NCBI RefSeq assembly: GCF_004458765.1
Contig: NZ_SPJX01000156.1
Location: 124,001 to 188,000 of the forward strand
Direction: 5' to 3'
Length of the DNA: 64,000 bases
Origin: Microvirga pakistanensis
Lineage (GTDB): Bacteria > Pseudomonadota > Alphaproteobacteria > Rhizobiales > Beijerinckiaceae
How positions within the stretch are numbered: the first letter of the stretch is position 1; every line of letters starts with the position of its first letter. Below, one piece after another: positions 34,039 through 43,461 of the stretch. A model generated the notes under the pieces. The model was not told the DNA's origin, did no database searches, and saw only the letters and a list, made by a program, of their open reading frames with translations. Made by a program: the position numbers and the translations under genes.

Positions 34039-35646
34039 ATGCCAGCGAAAACCAACTTGTGGGCGGTGGCCTTGGGTCTCGTGCTCTGCCCAGCATATGG
34101 ACAGGCCCAGCATGATCACGGCCGCGCGCAGAGCGCGTCCCCAGGCGCGGCGACCCTCGGCGAAGTTCATTTCCCCGTCAGTTGCACGCCCGAGGCGCAG
34201 GCCGCCTTCGACGAGGCGATGAAGCTTCAGCACTCGTTCTGGTACCAAGCCGCCGGCGAAGCCTTCCGGCGGGTGCGCGAGCGCGATCCGACCTGCGTTA
34301 TGGCTTACTGGGGCGAGGCCATGGCCCTCTTGGTGAATCCCTTCACCGTCACCACCGCCACCAACCTCCGGCAGGGGCGCGCTGTGCTTGAGGAGGCGCG
34401 GCGGATCGGTGCCCGGAGCGAGCGCGAGGCTGGCTTCATCGCCGCCCTTTCCGAGCTTTACGGCAGCGACGACCCGGCGACGCATCGAGCCCGTCTGGAG
34501 CGCTATGAGCAGGCGATGAGCGGGTTGTACGGACGCTTTCCCGACGACCTAGAGGTCGGCATCCATTACGCCCTCGCTCTGGCAATGGCCGCACCCCCGA
34601 CGGACAAGACCTACGCGCGCCAGTTTCGCGCCGCCGAGATCCTGGAGCGGGCGTGGGCGCGGCAGCCGCAGCATCCTGGCATCGCCCATTACTTGATCCA
34701 CACCTATGACACGCCGGCACTCGCGGCGCGCGGTGTGGCGGCAGCCGAGCGCTACGCCGAGATTGCAGCGGACGCCCCGCATGCGCTGCACATGCCCTCC
34801 CACATCTTCACCCGGATCGGGCGCTGGGAGGACTCGATCGAGACCAACCGCCGCTCCGCCGAGACGGCGCGGGCGCAGAAGGCCGTGTTCGACGAGGTTC
34901 ATGCGCTGGACTACATGGTCTACGGCTATCTCCAGACCGGACAGATTGAGGCGGCACAGCGCGTGATCACCGACTTGGGGCGCTTTGCATCGTGGAGCGC
35001 GCCGGCGCCGATCTTTGCGTGGGCCCTGACGGTGATGCCGGCCCGTTTTGCCCTCGAGCGCGGGGCATGGGAGGAGGCGGCGGCTCTCACCCCAGGCCAG
35101 CAAACGGCACCGCTGGTTGTCGCAAACACGCACTTCGCTCGTGCCGTGGGCGCGGCTCGGGCTGGGCGCCCGGATGCGGCGGCTGCTGACATTGAGGCAT
35201 TGAAGACTGCGGCTGCGGCTCTTCGCGGCAGCGATGCCTATTGGGCGGAGCAGACGGAGATCCTGCGCCTCGCTGCCGAAGCGTGGGTTGCCTTTGCACG
35301 AACCCAGCATGATCAGGCGGTCACGACAATGCGGGAGGCGGCCGAGCGCGAGGGGCGGACGGACAAGCATCCAGTGACGCCTGGACCACTCGTTCCCGCC
35401 CGCGAGCAACTGGGGGAGATGCTGCTGATGATGGGCCGCTACGCCGAGGCGCAGCGCGAGTACGAGGCCGTCCAGATGACGGAGCCTGGTCGCTTTCGCG
35501 CCATCTATGGCGCTGCGCGGGCCGCTGAGTTGGACGGCGCTGGTGAGGCGGCGCGCCGGCATTATGCGCGCCTGCTTGAGGTTACGGCACGAGCTCAGCC
35601 AGGCTTAGCCGAGGTTGAACATGCTCGTGCCTTCCTGAGCCGCTGA
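34039..35646 (+). CDS. Secreted TPR-repeat protein
   Basis: ATG 34039 has GGGAGGAAG upstream and a signal peptide (MPAKTNLWAVALGLVLCPAY, cleavage near GQAQ). The frame is open to 33781, but that extension crosses the integrase relic. The 535-residue product is a chain of helical TPR-like repeats: FWYQAAGEAFRRVRERDPTC, YWGEAMALL, IHYALALAMAAP, HYLIHTYDTPALAARGVAAA, DAPHALHMPSHIFTRIGRWE and REQLGEMLLMMGRYAEAQRE. His-rich N-terminal DHGRAQ and the conserved HYLIH/HMPSHIF motifs match a family of exported TPR proteins in Proteobacteria with no assigned activity. It may be a scaffold or metal-linked protein in the periplasm. Confidence 0.85.
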   Translation: MPAKTNLWAVALGLVLCPAYGQAQHDHGRAQSASPGAATLGEVHFPVSCTPEAQAAFDEAMKLQHSFWYQAAGEAFRRVRERDPTCVMAYWGEAMALLVNPFTVTTATNLRQGRAVLEEARRIGARSEREAGFIAALSELYGSDDPATHRARLERYEQAMSGLYGRFPDDLEVGIHYALALAMAAPPTDKTYARQFRAAEILERAWARQPQHPGIAHYLIHTYDTPALAARGVAAAERYAEIAADAPHALHMPSHIFTRIGRWEDSIETNRRSAETARAQKAVFDEVHALDYMVYGYLQTGQIEAAQRVITDLGRFASWSAPAPIFAWALTVMPARFALERGAWEEAAALTPGQQTAPLVVANTHFARAVGAARAGRPDAAAADIEALKTAAAALRGSDAYWAEQTEILRLAAEAWVAFARTQHDQAVTTMREAAEREGRTDKHPVTPGPLVPAREQLGEMLLMMGRYAEAQREYEAVQMTEPGRFRAIYGAARAAELDGAGEAARRHYARLLEVTARAQPGLAEVEHARAFLSR

Positions 35647-35673
35647 AGAAAAGTGGTCGAATATCAGAGATGG

Positions 35674-35770
35674 TCGAAGTGTAACGAAGAGCCGATCGAA
35701 CGAAGGTCCGTTTAACGCGCGACCGCGGAACTTGGGACAAGGTCGGCCTCGTGCCAATAGGAGACCTCCC
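35674..35770 (+). repeat. Dispersed repeat, copy A
   Basis: About 97 bases that align along their length with 43462-43559 (shared blocks AGTGTAA, GAGC, GAAGGTC, GCGGAA, AAGGTC, CGTGCC). More distantly related copies are at 39822 and 42088. It is non-coding and sits 3' of the TPR gene. Confidence 0.6.
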
Positions 35771-35928
35771 CGGATAGCACATCCGCTCATGCTGAGCGGG
35801 AGATTGCCGCAGCGGATTCTATGGGATACGTCCTGCTTCCTAAAAATTCCGCGCACCATGAAAGAAGAAGGCCCGACAAAAGTGCAGTCTCTCTGAGTGG
35901 GCTTGATGGGAAACCGATTATCGAGCGA

Positions 35929-37017
35929 TCAAGCGAACTTCAATCCCGCTGGCAACTGCTGAATGTCAGTATGTAACGTCCGAATCTCTGACGAGTATTT
36001 CGTTCCTAGGTCGATGGTCGTTCCATCGTCGAACGTCAGCAGCGCTGTGCCAATCGCGCCTTTCAGCTTAATGCTGTCATCACTGCCGGCAAACCTGAGG
36101 TGCACGCTCCCGTCCGATTCAACTAGGCTCACATCGTTAGCGCTATAGCCATGGATCTTGATCGTGTTCTTCTCTCCACTGAATGGGCCAAGACCAATGC
36201 TGTCGTTCCCGTCACCCTTGTTGAAGATCGCGGTGCCGCCATCAATGGAGACCTGATCATCGCCCAGACCACCTGAGATCACGGCACCCTTACTGCCACC
36301 CGACCACAGGCGATCATCGCCACTGCCACCGTCCACCGTGGCAGCGCGGGAGATATAAACGAGGTCGTCACCGCTACCACCGTTCACATAGCCGCCCCAA
36401 AGGGAGTCGATTTTGTCGTCTCCAGAACCGAGATCGATGTGGCCCGATGAAAAGGAGCGGACATGGTCGTCACCGCTCCCAGCATCAATCAGGGCATAAC
36501 GCGAGGCCCAGGCGGTGATGGTATCATCACCGCTGCCGCCCGAGACATATGCATGCTGCGCGAACCGGACATCGATCGTGTCATCACCCGAGCCGCCGTC
36601 AACAGTCACATGGTGCCCCCCAAGCGTAGCAAGAACGTCATCTCCGTCGCCTCCGGAGATACTGGCGCGATCCCACGCAGACACGGTCACGCGGTCGTTG
36701 CCGGATCCTCCATTGACGACCACGTTCGGGGCATGGACATCGATCGTGTCATCGCCATCGCCGCCATCGACGCTCACTTGGCCCCGGCCGCGGGAAATGA
36801 TCGAGATCAGGTCGTCACCTTTGCTGCCCTCAACCTCGACATTCAACTTGAAGAGGATGTTCAAAAGCTCAAGTGACAGGGCTTTCGACCGCATCGAAAT
36901 TGTGATCGAACTCGAAGGTGCCGATGCGTTGGAGACCGACGACGTGGTCGATGGGGTGGACGTTGGGACCGCAACGGGGACACTCTGCGATGACGCGGAG
37001 CCGATCTTCATGGCCAA
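35929..37017 (-). CDS. RTX-like calcium-binding repeat protein
   Basis: This 362-residue protein has a Ser/Thr/Pro-rich N terminus and no signal peptide. From about residue 80 to 270 it has regularly spaced GG-x-G-[DN]-D-x-[IV/L] motifs (for example VDGGDGDDTIDVHA, VNGGSGNDRVTVSA, ISGGDGDDVLATLG, VDGGSGDDTIDVRF, INKGDGNDSIGLG). These repeat every ~18-20 residues instead of the usual nine, suggesting a calcium-loaded beta-roll with inserted strands. The C-terminal ~90 residues (HGYSANDVSLVESDGSVHLR) look like the terminal domain of type I-secreted RTX proteins. No TolC/HlyBD-like genes are nearby. Export by an unlinked type I system is likely but inferred. Confidence 0.8.
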   Translation of the reverse strand: MAMKIGSASSQSVPVAVPTSTPSTTSSVSNASAPSSSITISMRSKALSLELLNILFKLNVEVEGSKGDDLISIISRGRGQVSVDGGDGDDTIDVHAPNVVVNGGSGNDRVTVSAWDRASISGGDGDDVLATLGGHHVTVDGGSGDDTIDVRFAQHAYVSGGSGDDTITAWASRYALIDAGSGDDHVRSFSSGHIDLGSGDDKIDSLWGGYVNGGSGDDLVYISRAATVDGGSGDDRLWSGGSKGAVISGGLGDDQVSIDGGTAIFNKGDGNDSIGLGPFSGEKNTIKIHGYSANDVSLVESDGSVHLRFAGSDDSIKLKGAIGTALLTFDDGTTIDLGTKYSSEIRTLHTDIQQLPAGLKFA

Positions 37018-37262
37018 ACCTCACGACTGCCCCTGCGAGCAACAATCATTGCGCCGCGGAGGCGAACACGGTCAGAGGCGTCATGCCTTGGACTATGATC
37101 CTACGCTAGCAAAACTTACCGCTACGTAAACCTCGGTTTGGTTCTGATTGCCCCCTCAGGTCTAAGCACGATGGGCTTGGCCAAATCCCTTTCCGGCAGC
37201 TACGGGTTAGCCCAGCGAGAAAAGCCGGCAGTAGTGAAGCCTCGTCCCGCACAATCCGGAGC

Positions 37263-37740
37263 ATGTCCATGGTGATGAGACTACCGACGATCAGCCGTCG
37301 CACGATGCTAGGCGCCACGCTTGCGGCTGCCGTGCCGCGTCTGGCTCACGGTCAGAGCGGCAGGGATCCGGCAAGCCAGAAGCCGACCGATGTGAGGATC
37401 AAGCTGACCTTCGGTGGTCGAACCATGATGGCTACACTCTACGACAACCCGTCGGCACGGGATCTAGCCACGCTTCTCCCCCTGGACCTCACCATAGAGG
37501 ACTACGGCAACAACGAGAGGATCGCCTACCTGCCGCGCAAGCTCACGGAGGATGGCAGCGGCCCCTTCGGCAACGAGCGGCCGGGCGATCTCTGCTACTT
37601 CAAGCCCTGGGGGCAACCCGGCCATGTTCTACGCCGATTACCGGTGGGACGGCCTGATCCGGCTCGGCCGCTTCGATGGCAGCTTCGAGCCGCTGCGGGT
37701 GCGCGGCAAGTTCCCGCTGCGCATTGAGCGCATCCGATAG
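37263..37740 (+). pseudogene. Tat-exported cyclophilin-like fold protein, frameshifted
   Basis: The N terminus is a Tat signal (TISRRTMLGATLAAAVPRLA). A small beta-barrel of the bacterial cyclophilin-like type follows: DVRIKLTFGGRTMMATLYDN, LLPLDLTIEDYG, RIAYLPRKL and GDLCYFKPWG. In the present frame the end is nonsense to a stop at 37725-37727. Removing one G from the five-G run at 37609-37613 continues as NPAMFYADYRWDGLIRLGRF and ends normally at 37740 (FPLRIERIR). This is the expected length of ~158 residues. A homopolymer sequencing error and a real mutation are both possible. Related proteins are annotated as cyclophilin-like without known isomerase activity. Confidence 0.7.
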
Positions 37741-37898
37741 GAACCGAGCCCCTGCGTTTCCGGAACGTCCGCTTCGACGAGGATTCCATATTCTGGCCTT
37801 AGCCTCCCCATTGCCGTTTCCGCTGGCACCGTGCAAGGCCCTTGTCGGAATGCTATCAGGTTCAGATCCTGATCTTCTTGGATCAGCAGAGTGAGCAT

Positions 37899-39290
37899 AT
37901 GTCTGACTTGGCAACCCGGATTGTCGGCTTTGTGTCCAGGATCTCGGATGGGCTTCGATCGCTTTGGTCTCTTGGGCACTCCCAGGGTCGTCTTCAGGCG
38001 AGCATTCGACAGGCAGAGCTCGAAGGCCTCCAGTTCGCCTTCTACGCCCGGCTGATCGCGATCATCGTTGTTTCCGTGTGGCTGGCTTGGCTCGTCCCGT
38101 GGCCACGGGACCTCTATTACGGTGCCTACGCCTTTGGGTTCTTCCTCCTGGGCTTCATCCCGTACCGCCTGCGACACCATCCTCATAGCGAGACGATCAA
38201 GCTTGGCTTCATCGTCCTCGACGTGACCTTGGTGACGGCCGCGATCCTGGTCCCGCCGCCAGCCAGTCTCGGCAACGACTGGCCGCTTCAGACCCGCCTG
38301 CGCGGGCAGGAATTCCTCTACGTTCTCCTTCTCCTCGGAGAGGCTGCGCTCACCTACTCTCCAAGGCGGGTGCTCTGGACGGGGTTGTCGATCCTCGTCA
38401 TCTGGTCGATCGGCGTCTTCAAGATCTACTCCCAGCCGGACACACTGCGGTTCAATGATGCGGCTGCGGAGGGAGCACTTACGTCAGCCGTGGCCCTGGA
38501 TATCTCCTTCAAGCCTGCCTTTGTCGGTCTGACGGCATGGTATACCCAGCTTGTTGCAACCTCCCTGTTCACCCTGCTCATCACCCTCGCCGTCTGGCGC
38601 AGCAGACGGACCTTGCTGAACCAGGTCGAGGCCGAGGTCGTGCGCGCGGACCTCGCACGCTATGTCTCCCCGGACGTGGCCGAGGCCCTCGCCAGCCGCG
38701 GCGGGACTGCGTTCGGGGATCCGGCGACACGAACGGTGGCCGTCCTGTTCGCGGACATCGTCGGCTTCACGAAGATCACGGAGCCTCTCTCGCCCGAGCG
38801 GACGTTCGCCTTGCTGCGCAGTTTCCAGGAGCGGAGCTGCGCCATCGTCTTCAGGCATGGCGGCACCCTCGACAAGTACCTGGGCGACGGCTTCATGGCG
38901 ACCTTCGGCTCGATCGGCCTGCAACCGGACGCGCCGGCCCGCGCGCTCGCGTGCGCCTTCGAACTTCAGCAGGAGATCGAGCGCTGGAGTCGTAAGAGGT
39001 CCACTCGCGGCGCCAATCCGCTGCGTGTCTCGGTCGGAGTTCACTGTGGCCCGGTGACGGTCGGCAATCTCGGCGGCAGGGAGCGCATCGAGTTTACCGT
39101 CGTCGGCGATGTCGTGAACGTGGCGAGCAGGCTCGAGGAGGTGACGCGCGAGATTGGCGGCTCAATCGTCGCGTCTGAGGACTGCATCCGCGCCACAGGA
39201 GATCCGGAGTGGCTCACGAGGTCCCAATCCTCCCGCCAAGTTCAACTCCGTGGCAGGCAGCAAGGGCTTTTGGTTCACATCGCCACGTGA
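37899..39290 (+). CDS. Membrane-bound class III adenylate/guanylate cyclase
   Basis: ATG 37899 (MSDLATRIVGFVSRI) is preferred to TTG 37842. The ~463-residue protein has six predicted hydrophobic segments between about residues 45 and 250 (AFYARLIAIIVVSVWLAWLV, YGAYAFGFFLLGFI, FIVLDVTLVTAAILV, FLYVLLLLGEAAL, LVATSLFTLLITLAV). A short helical stalk and a class III cyclase domain follow, with metal Asp residues in AVLFADIVGFTKIT and TLDKYLGDGFMATFG and the Asn/Arg pair in VVGDVVNVASRLEEV. This is the Rv1264/CyaA-like rhizobial membrane architecture. Product is cAMP by family, not proven. The DUF6665 gene follows about 110 bases on. Confidence 0.9.
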   Translation: MSDLATRIVGFVSRISDGLRSLWSLGHSQGRLQASIRQAELEGLQFAFYARLIAIIVVSVWLAWLVPWPRDLYYGAYAFGFFLLGFIPYRLRHHPHSETIKLGFIVLDVTLVTAAILVPPPASLGNDWPLQTRLRGQEFLYVLLLLGEAALTYSPRRVLWTGLSILVIWSIGVFKIYSQPDTLRFNDAAAEGALTSAVALDISFKPAFVGLTAWYTQLVATSLFTLLITLAVWRSRRTLLNQVEAEVVRADLARYVSPDVAEALASRGGTAFGDPATRTVAVLFADIVGFTKITEPLSPERTFALLRSFQERSCAIVFRHGGTLDKYLGDGFMATFGSIGLQPDAPARALACAFELQQEIERWSRKRSTRGANPLRVSVGVHCGPVTVGNLGGRERIEFTVVGDVVNVASRLEEVTREIGGSIVASEDCIRATGDPEWLTRSQSSRQVQLRGRQQGLLVHIAT

Positions 39291-39397
39291 CAGATGCCAG
39301 CAGGCGTGGCCTGTGCGGGCTTGCGCCAGGGTGTCGCGTTCACCCATGAGGGCTGTAGCACTATCTCCCCTCCATCGTTGCCTGGCGGAGACCTGAG

Positions 39398-39745
39398 ATG
39401 GCAGTTCGCATTCCCCAGAGCTCGTCGACCGGTCTTCAGCCGGAGACAGGCTGGAGCGTGCTTGATCACGAGCTCCGGGAGCAGAAAGCGCATACGCTTG
39501 GCACCTTGAGCGGCCAAGTCGAGCAGGCTCTCGCGGCGTTGCGAGCCTTCGATGCGGAAGCGCACCAACCTGATCGGGACCATCGTCGCCGTGCCTTGCT
39601 GGACGATGCAGCAGACCTCGTCTGGGCCTTCATGATCCAGCGGGAGCTATGCGGCCTCCGGAACTGGGAGGCTGTGGTGAGGGACTACAGCATCCCGCGT
39701 GAGGTGCTGAACCGTGTCGGGCAGGTCAGGCGCAGGGCTGACTAG
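39398..39745 (+). CDS. DUF6665-like small protein
   Basis: The 115-residue soluble helical protein includes LDHELREQKAHTLGTLSGQV, EQALAALRAFDAE, ALLDDAADLVWAFMIQRELC and LRNWEAVVRDYSIPREVLNR. The pattern of an N-terminal helix with an EK/EQKA motif, a central hydrophobic W-x-[FY]-[ML]-[IV]-Q-R-E-x-C-G-L segment and a final DYxIPxEV helix matches the DUF6665 family of Hyphomicrobiales, whose function is unknown. Start ATG 39398 follows GGAGACCTGAG. It may be in the same transcript as the membrane cyclase. Confidence 0.6.
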   Translation: MAVRIPQSSSTGLQPETGWSVLDHELREQKAHTLGTLSGQVEQALAALRAFDAEAHQPDRDHRRRALLDDAADLVWAFMIQRELCGLRNWEAVVRDYSIPREVLNRVGQVRRRAD

Positions 39746-40103
39746 CCCACGGTGATCCAGCCCCTCCCACGCGTGGCTTGAGCCGCCTCGATCTGAAGCT
39801 CGGGCTTAAAAGGTCTCTTTCGGGTCAAACTTTCACCTTCCGGTCATCCAACGAACGTCGGCTCTCAGGTGCCCAAGCGGACCAAGCTCTTACGTCTCAG
39901 GCGGGCCAACAGCGGTCCTTCCCGCCAAAGGCGAGGCCGATGAGGTGACTTCACTCGTCGAAAGGTCTGAAGTTCCTGGCTTGAGGCGATCGTAGCGGAA
40001 GGCCTCCGGAATCTTCGCCATAACATCACATAACTCTATTGCTGCCGTCCCACATGGACCTGGTCGACGGGAAAGCGCACCATCCTAGTGACGGGAGGGT
40101 GCT
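39746..40103. other. Gene-free stretch with dispersed repeat
   Basis: Contains repeat copy C (39822-39900) and otherwise only spacer before the second cyclase relic. Confidence 0.5.
39822..39900 (+). repeat. Dispersed repeat, copy C
   Basis: Shares GGTCAAAC, CCAACGAACGTCGGCT, AAGCGGACCAAGC and a CTCAG end with copy D (42088-42166). The CCAACGAA-x-GTC-x-GCT core is also in copies A and B. Confidence 0.55.
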
Positions 40104-41934
40104 GTGAACGAGCCGGATCGCCGTCTGCTCGCAATAGTCTGCGCCGACATCGAGGGCTATTCTCGCCTGATGAGCGAGGACGAGGACGGCACATTCGCTC
40201 GCCTACAGGAACTGCTGACCAAGATCGTCTATCCATCCGCGGAACGCCACCGTGGCCGAAATGTCAAGACTATGGATGACGGCTTCCTGGCGGAATTCGG
40301 CAGTACTGTCCAAGCTGTCGGCTTTGCTGTGGACGTCCAGCGCTGATGCAAAGAAGCGAGCAGCCCACTGTGCTTCCGCGTTGGCATTCACGTCGGGGAC
40401 GTCACCAAGGACGGAGATGTCTTCGTGGACGGCGTCAACATTGCGGCCCGATTGCAGGAAATTGCTGAGCCGGGTGGCATTCTGGTGTCCCGCCCTGTCC
40501 GTGACTACGCTCGGGATCATTTCCGATTTGAGGAGGTCGGAGAACGAAGGCTCAAGAACATCCCGCGCCCAATTCGCACGTTCAGTGCCGCCGGAGAGCA
40601 AATGCTGCGCCTGCGTCCCCGGCGGGCGCTGGGCTGGCGCAACCGTGCTATTCCCCTCGCGGCGGCCGTGATGGCCATCGTCGCAGTCGGGCTGATCGCC
40701 CTTTTTCTGAGCCGTCAATTCTCGTCTGCACCGGATCACCAGGGCCGTCCGACAATTGCTGTGTTGCCTTTCGCCAACCGCTCCGGTGATCCATCGCAGG
40801 AATAGTTCAGCGATGGATTGACAGAGAATGTCCTAACGGCACTGACCCGCTTCCCGCACTTGTTCGTCATCTTGCGCAACTCGACCTTATCCTACAAGGG
40901 CAGGCCAATTGACTTGGCCGAGGTCGGTCGCACCCTCGGCGTGCGCTACGCCCTGGAGGGAAGCGTGGAGAAGACAGGGGATCAGATCCGCATCGCGGCC
41001 CAACTCAGCGACATATACGGCGGCACCCAAGTCCTGGGCCGACCGGTATGATCGGCCTTTGCAGGACATCTTCGCAGTTCGGGACGAGATTGCCGACAGG
41101 ATTGCTGCCCGCCTCGGAGCCAGCATTCAAAAGGCCGAGGTAGCGGCAAGCCTGGGAAAGCCGACCAGTGACCTTACAGCCTATGACTACTACCTGCGCG
41201 GTCGCAGCCTCCGCGAGACAAACCGACGGGAGCGCTCGCTTGAGGCCAGCGCCCTGTTCGAGAAGGCCATCGAGCTCGCCCCCCTGTTCGCGCCGGCCAT
41301 CGCGGAGCTGGCCTATGCCGACTACCGCGAGGTTGCCCTGCGTTGGGATCCGCCTCATCGGGAGAAGGTGCTGGCGCGGGGGCTGGCTTATGCCAAACGA
41401 GCACTGGCTACCGATCCTGCCCTCCCTTTGGCTCACATGGTGACGGGCGATCTGCTGTTGCGCCGCCTCACCCATGACGAGGCTATCCGCTGGGCAAGGC
41501 GAGCCGTTGAGCTCAATCCCAGTGAAGCTGAGTACCATGCGGGCTTGGCCAACATCCTCACCTTCGCGGGTCAGGCCGATGAGGCTGTCTCCCTCATGCA
41601 GCGGGCATTCGTGCTCGATCCGCTCCACCCGCCCAACTACGATATGTACCTGGCCCGCGCGCTCCTGCTGAAGCAACGGTTCGACGAGGCCCTGCCACAC
41701 CTGCGGGACTGTGCTCGCCGGGCACCGGACTACTGGTCCTGCCACCTGTTCGCAGCCGTGGCTTACGCGCATCTCGGCCAGAAGGCCGCGGCGCTTTCGT
41801 CGGTCGAGGAGCTGCGCAGGCACTCCACGATCCGTTCCCTCGACGAGTTCCTTGGCACCGGCGAATACATATCCAGAGCACATCGTGAGTTAATCAGAGA
41901 AGGTCTTGCCAAGGCCGGCCCGCCACTGACATGA
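40104..41934 (+). pseudogene. Adenylate cyclase-TPR protein with two frameshifts and a stop
   Basis: From GTG 40104 the cyclase domain reads RRLLAIVCADIEGYSRLMSE and VKTMDDGFLAEF. A shift at about 40345-40375 moves to the frame of FRVGIHVGDVTKDGDVFVDG and VNIAARLQEIAEPGGILV, then a membrane helix (AIPLAAAVMAIVAVGLIALF). TAG at 40803-40805 replaces an expected Tyr codon (DPSQE-stop-FSDGLTENVLT). A last shift at about 41035-41045 leads to the intact TPR half (DRPLQDIFAVRDEIADRIAA onward) ending at 41934. Each lesion is local and all domains remain, so the loss looks recent, or the assembly here is poor. The same architecture is more decayed at 2277-3425. Confidence 0.8.
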
Positions 41935-42087
41935 GACCAACAGTAGCGCAGCATGTCTGAGCCGCACGGTCGAGCTTGCAGATGCTCCAGGTTCACGCAA
42001 CTGAGAGTGTCCCGCGATCAGTTCTGTCTGCGGATCGCTCGCATCCGGTTCAGTGTTCGACCGGAGCAAGCAATGTATGACTGCCGT

Positions 42088-42166
42088 GAGCCAGACTTTC
42101 CAAGTGCGATGACCCAACGAATGTCGGCTTTCAAGCGCCAAAGCGGAACAAGCACAGACGCCTCAG
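42088..42166 (+). repeat. Dispersed repeat, copy D
   Basis: Closest to copy C: CCAACGAATGTCGGCTTTCA, then AAGCGGAACAAGC and CCTCAGG align with few gaps. Confidence 0.55.
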
Positions 42167-42457
42167 GCGTGCCATGTTGAGATCTCCCGAGCGTGAGGCT
42201 GTCGCGTGCTATATTCATCAACGGCTTACGGCTAAGCTTTCGGGTGTGTCCGTTTATGGAGCTGGATAAGGTGTCTTTAGAGCGCATTTGGAAGCATGGC
42301 ATCCCAGTGCAGGCGGTGAGCTAGTACAGCTCTAGCCTAGCCAGCCTCCATGCGATGTACGTCATGAAGAACAAATACTTCGGAGAGCTTGTGCTGCTTC
42401 AATTGACATTTCCCGAAAATCTGGCGGCTAGACTTGTTTCAGAACCAGTCTGAATAG

Positions 42458-42497
42458 CTGAGGCCTCAGGTGCCTCCTCAGAAGCCTGAGGCCTCAG
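42458..42497 (-). terminator. Duplicated palindrome CTGAGGCCTCAG
   Basis: The 12-base perfect palindrome CTGAGGCCTCAG occurs at 42458-42469 and again at 42486-42497, each followed by GTG. The copies can pair with each other or fold alone. They lie just downstream of the SDR gene (minus strand, stop at 42516), so a termination or mRNA-end role is likely. Confidence 0.45.
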
Positions 42498-42515
42498 GTG
42501 TGCTGCCGTCCCGTA

Positions 42516-43280
42516 TCAGGTGCGGTTGATGGAGACACCACCGTCGGCAAGAAGGGCGGTCCCTGTCGTGAAGCTTGATGCATCAGATGCAAGGTAGAGT
42601 GCCGACTGAGCAATCTCCTCAGGACGAGCCCGGCGCTTTAGGGCGTGGAGGCCTTCCACAAAGGCTTTGGCCTCGGGGGTACTGACCCACGCTTCAGCCA
42701 TAGGAGTATCCGTCCCTCCTGGAAGGAGCGCATTGACGCGGATGCCCTTCGGCCCGAACTCGGCTGCCAGTGATTGGGTCAGCCCAATCAGGCCAGCTTT
42801 GCTGGCGGCGTAAGCGGCCACACCTGGCATGCCGACAGTATGACCAACGAAGGTCGAGGTGAAGATCAGTGAACCTGCCCCACGGTCGAGCATTGCTGGG
42901 ATCTGATACTTGGCTCCCAGAAAAGCGGCGGTGAGGTTCACCGCGAGCGCCTCGTTCCACCCTTCAAGCGATATGCCCGGTGTTGGTCCCATTTCGCCAT
43001 TCGCGCCGGCATTGTTGAAGGCAATATCAAGTCCACCGAAGGCGTCGAGTGCCTTCTCGACGAGTGCCCGGGCGAGCGCCTCATCCCGCACATCTCCGGC
43101 GACGGCAATGGCCCGCCCGCCACCTTCTTTGATATCCGCAACTAATGCGTTCAGTTCATCGGCGCGCCTGGCTGTAACAACAATGTTTGCCCCCTCCCGT
43201 GCGAACAGCCGCGCAGTGGCGTAGCCGATCCCAGAGCTTGCTCCCGTCACGATGGCGGTTTTGTTCATTAGTGCTGTCAT
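42516..43280 (-). CDS. SDR-family oxidoreductase
   Basis: This 254-residue classical SDR has all signature elements: TGASSGIGYATARLF, FNNAGANGEMG, the Ser in IFTSTFVGHT, YAASK and a C-terminal GGTDTPMAEAW/GTALLADGGVSI. The residue after the second beta strand (VVTARRADEL) suggests NADP(H) preference. This glucose-dehydrogenase-like type acts on diverse alcohols and ketones; the substrate is not known. ATG 43280 has AAGGGATC upstream; ATG 43268 is an alternative. It stands alone between repeats. Confidence 0.88.
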   Translation of the reverse strand: MTALMNKTAIVTGASSGIGYATARLFAREGANIVVTARRADELNALVADIKEGGGRAIAVAGDVRDEALARALVEKALDAFGGLDIAFNNAGANGEMGPTPGISLEGWNEALAVNLTAAFLGAKYQIPAMLDRGAGSLIFTSTFVGHTVGMPGVAAYAASKAGLIGLTQSLAAEFGPKGIRVNALLPGGTDTPMAEAWVSTPEAKAFVEGLHALKRRARPEEIAQSALYLASDASSFTTGTALLADGGVSINRT

Positions 43281-43461
43281 GGATAGATCCCTTTTCTGTG
43301 AGCTCGACGCTCAAGAGGGAGATCCCAAACTATGACCTGTGATGCGACCCGTTTCCTACGCCCGTTTCCTGTGATGGGAACGGGTGGCCGGCTGTCGCTA
43401 GATCGATCTTCGCGGAGCGGGACGATATGGAATGCAGTGCCACGCAATGGTCCGATCAGGG

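Larger units (their letters stand above)
41935..42515. other. Gene-free stretch with repeat and palindromes
   Basis: Holds repeat copy D (42088-42166) and, next to the SDR stop codon, the palindrome pair at 42458-42497. No gene is supported. Confidence 0.5.

Noticed and set aside
36000-36900. Regularly spaced repeats considered as a CRISPR or tandem DNA repeat
   Set aside because: The periodicity is the coding signature of GGxGDD protein repeats; DNA units are not identical and there are no spacers.
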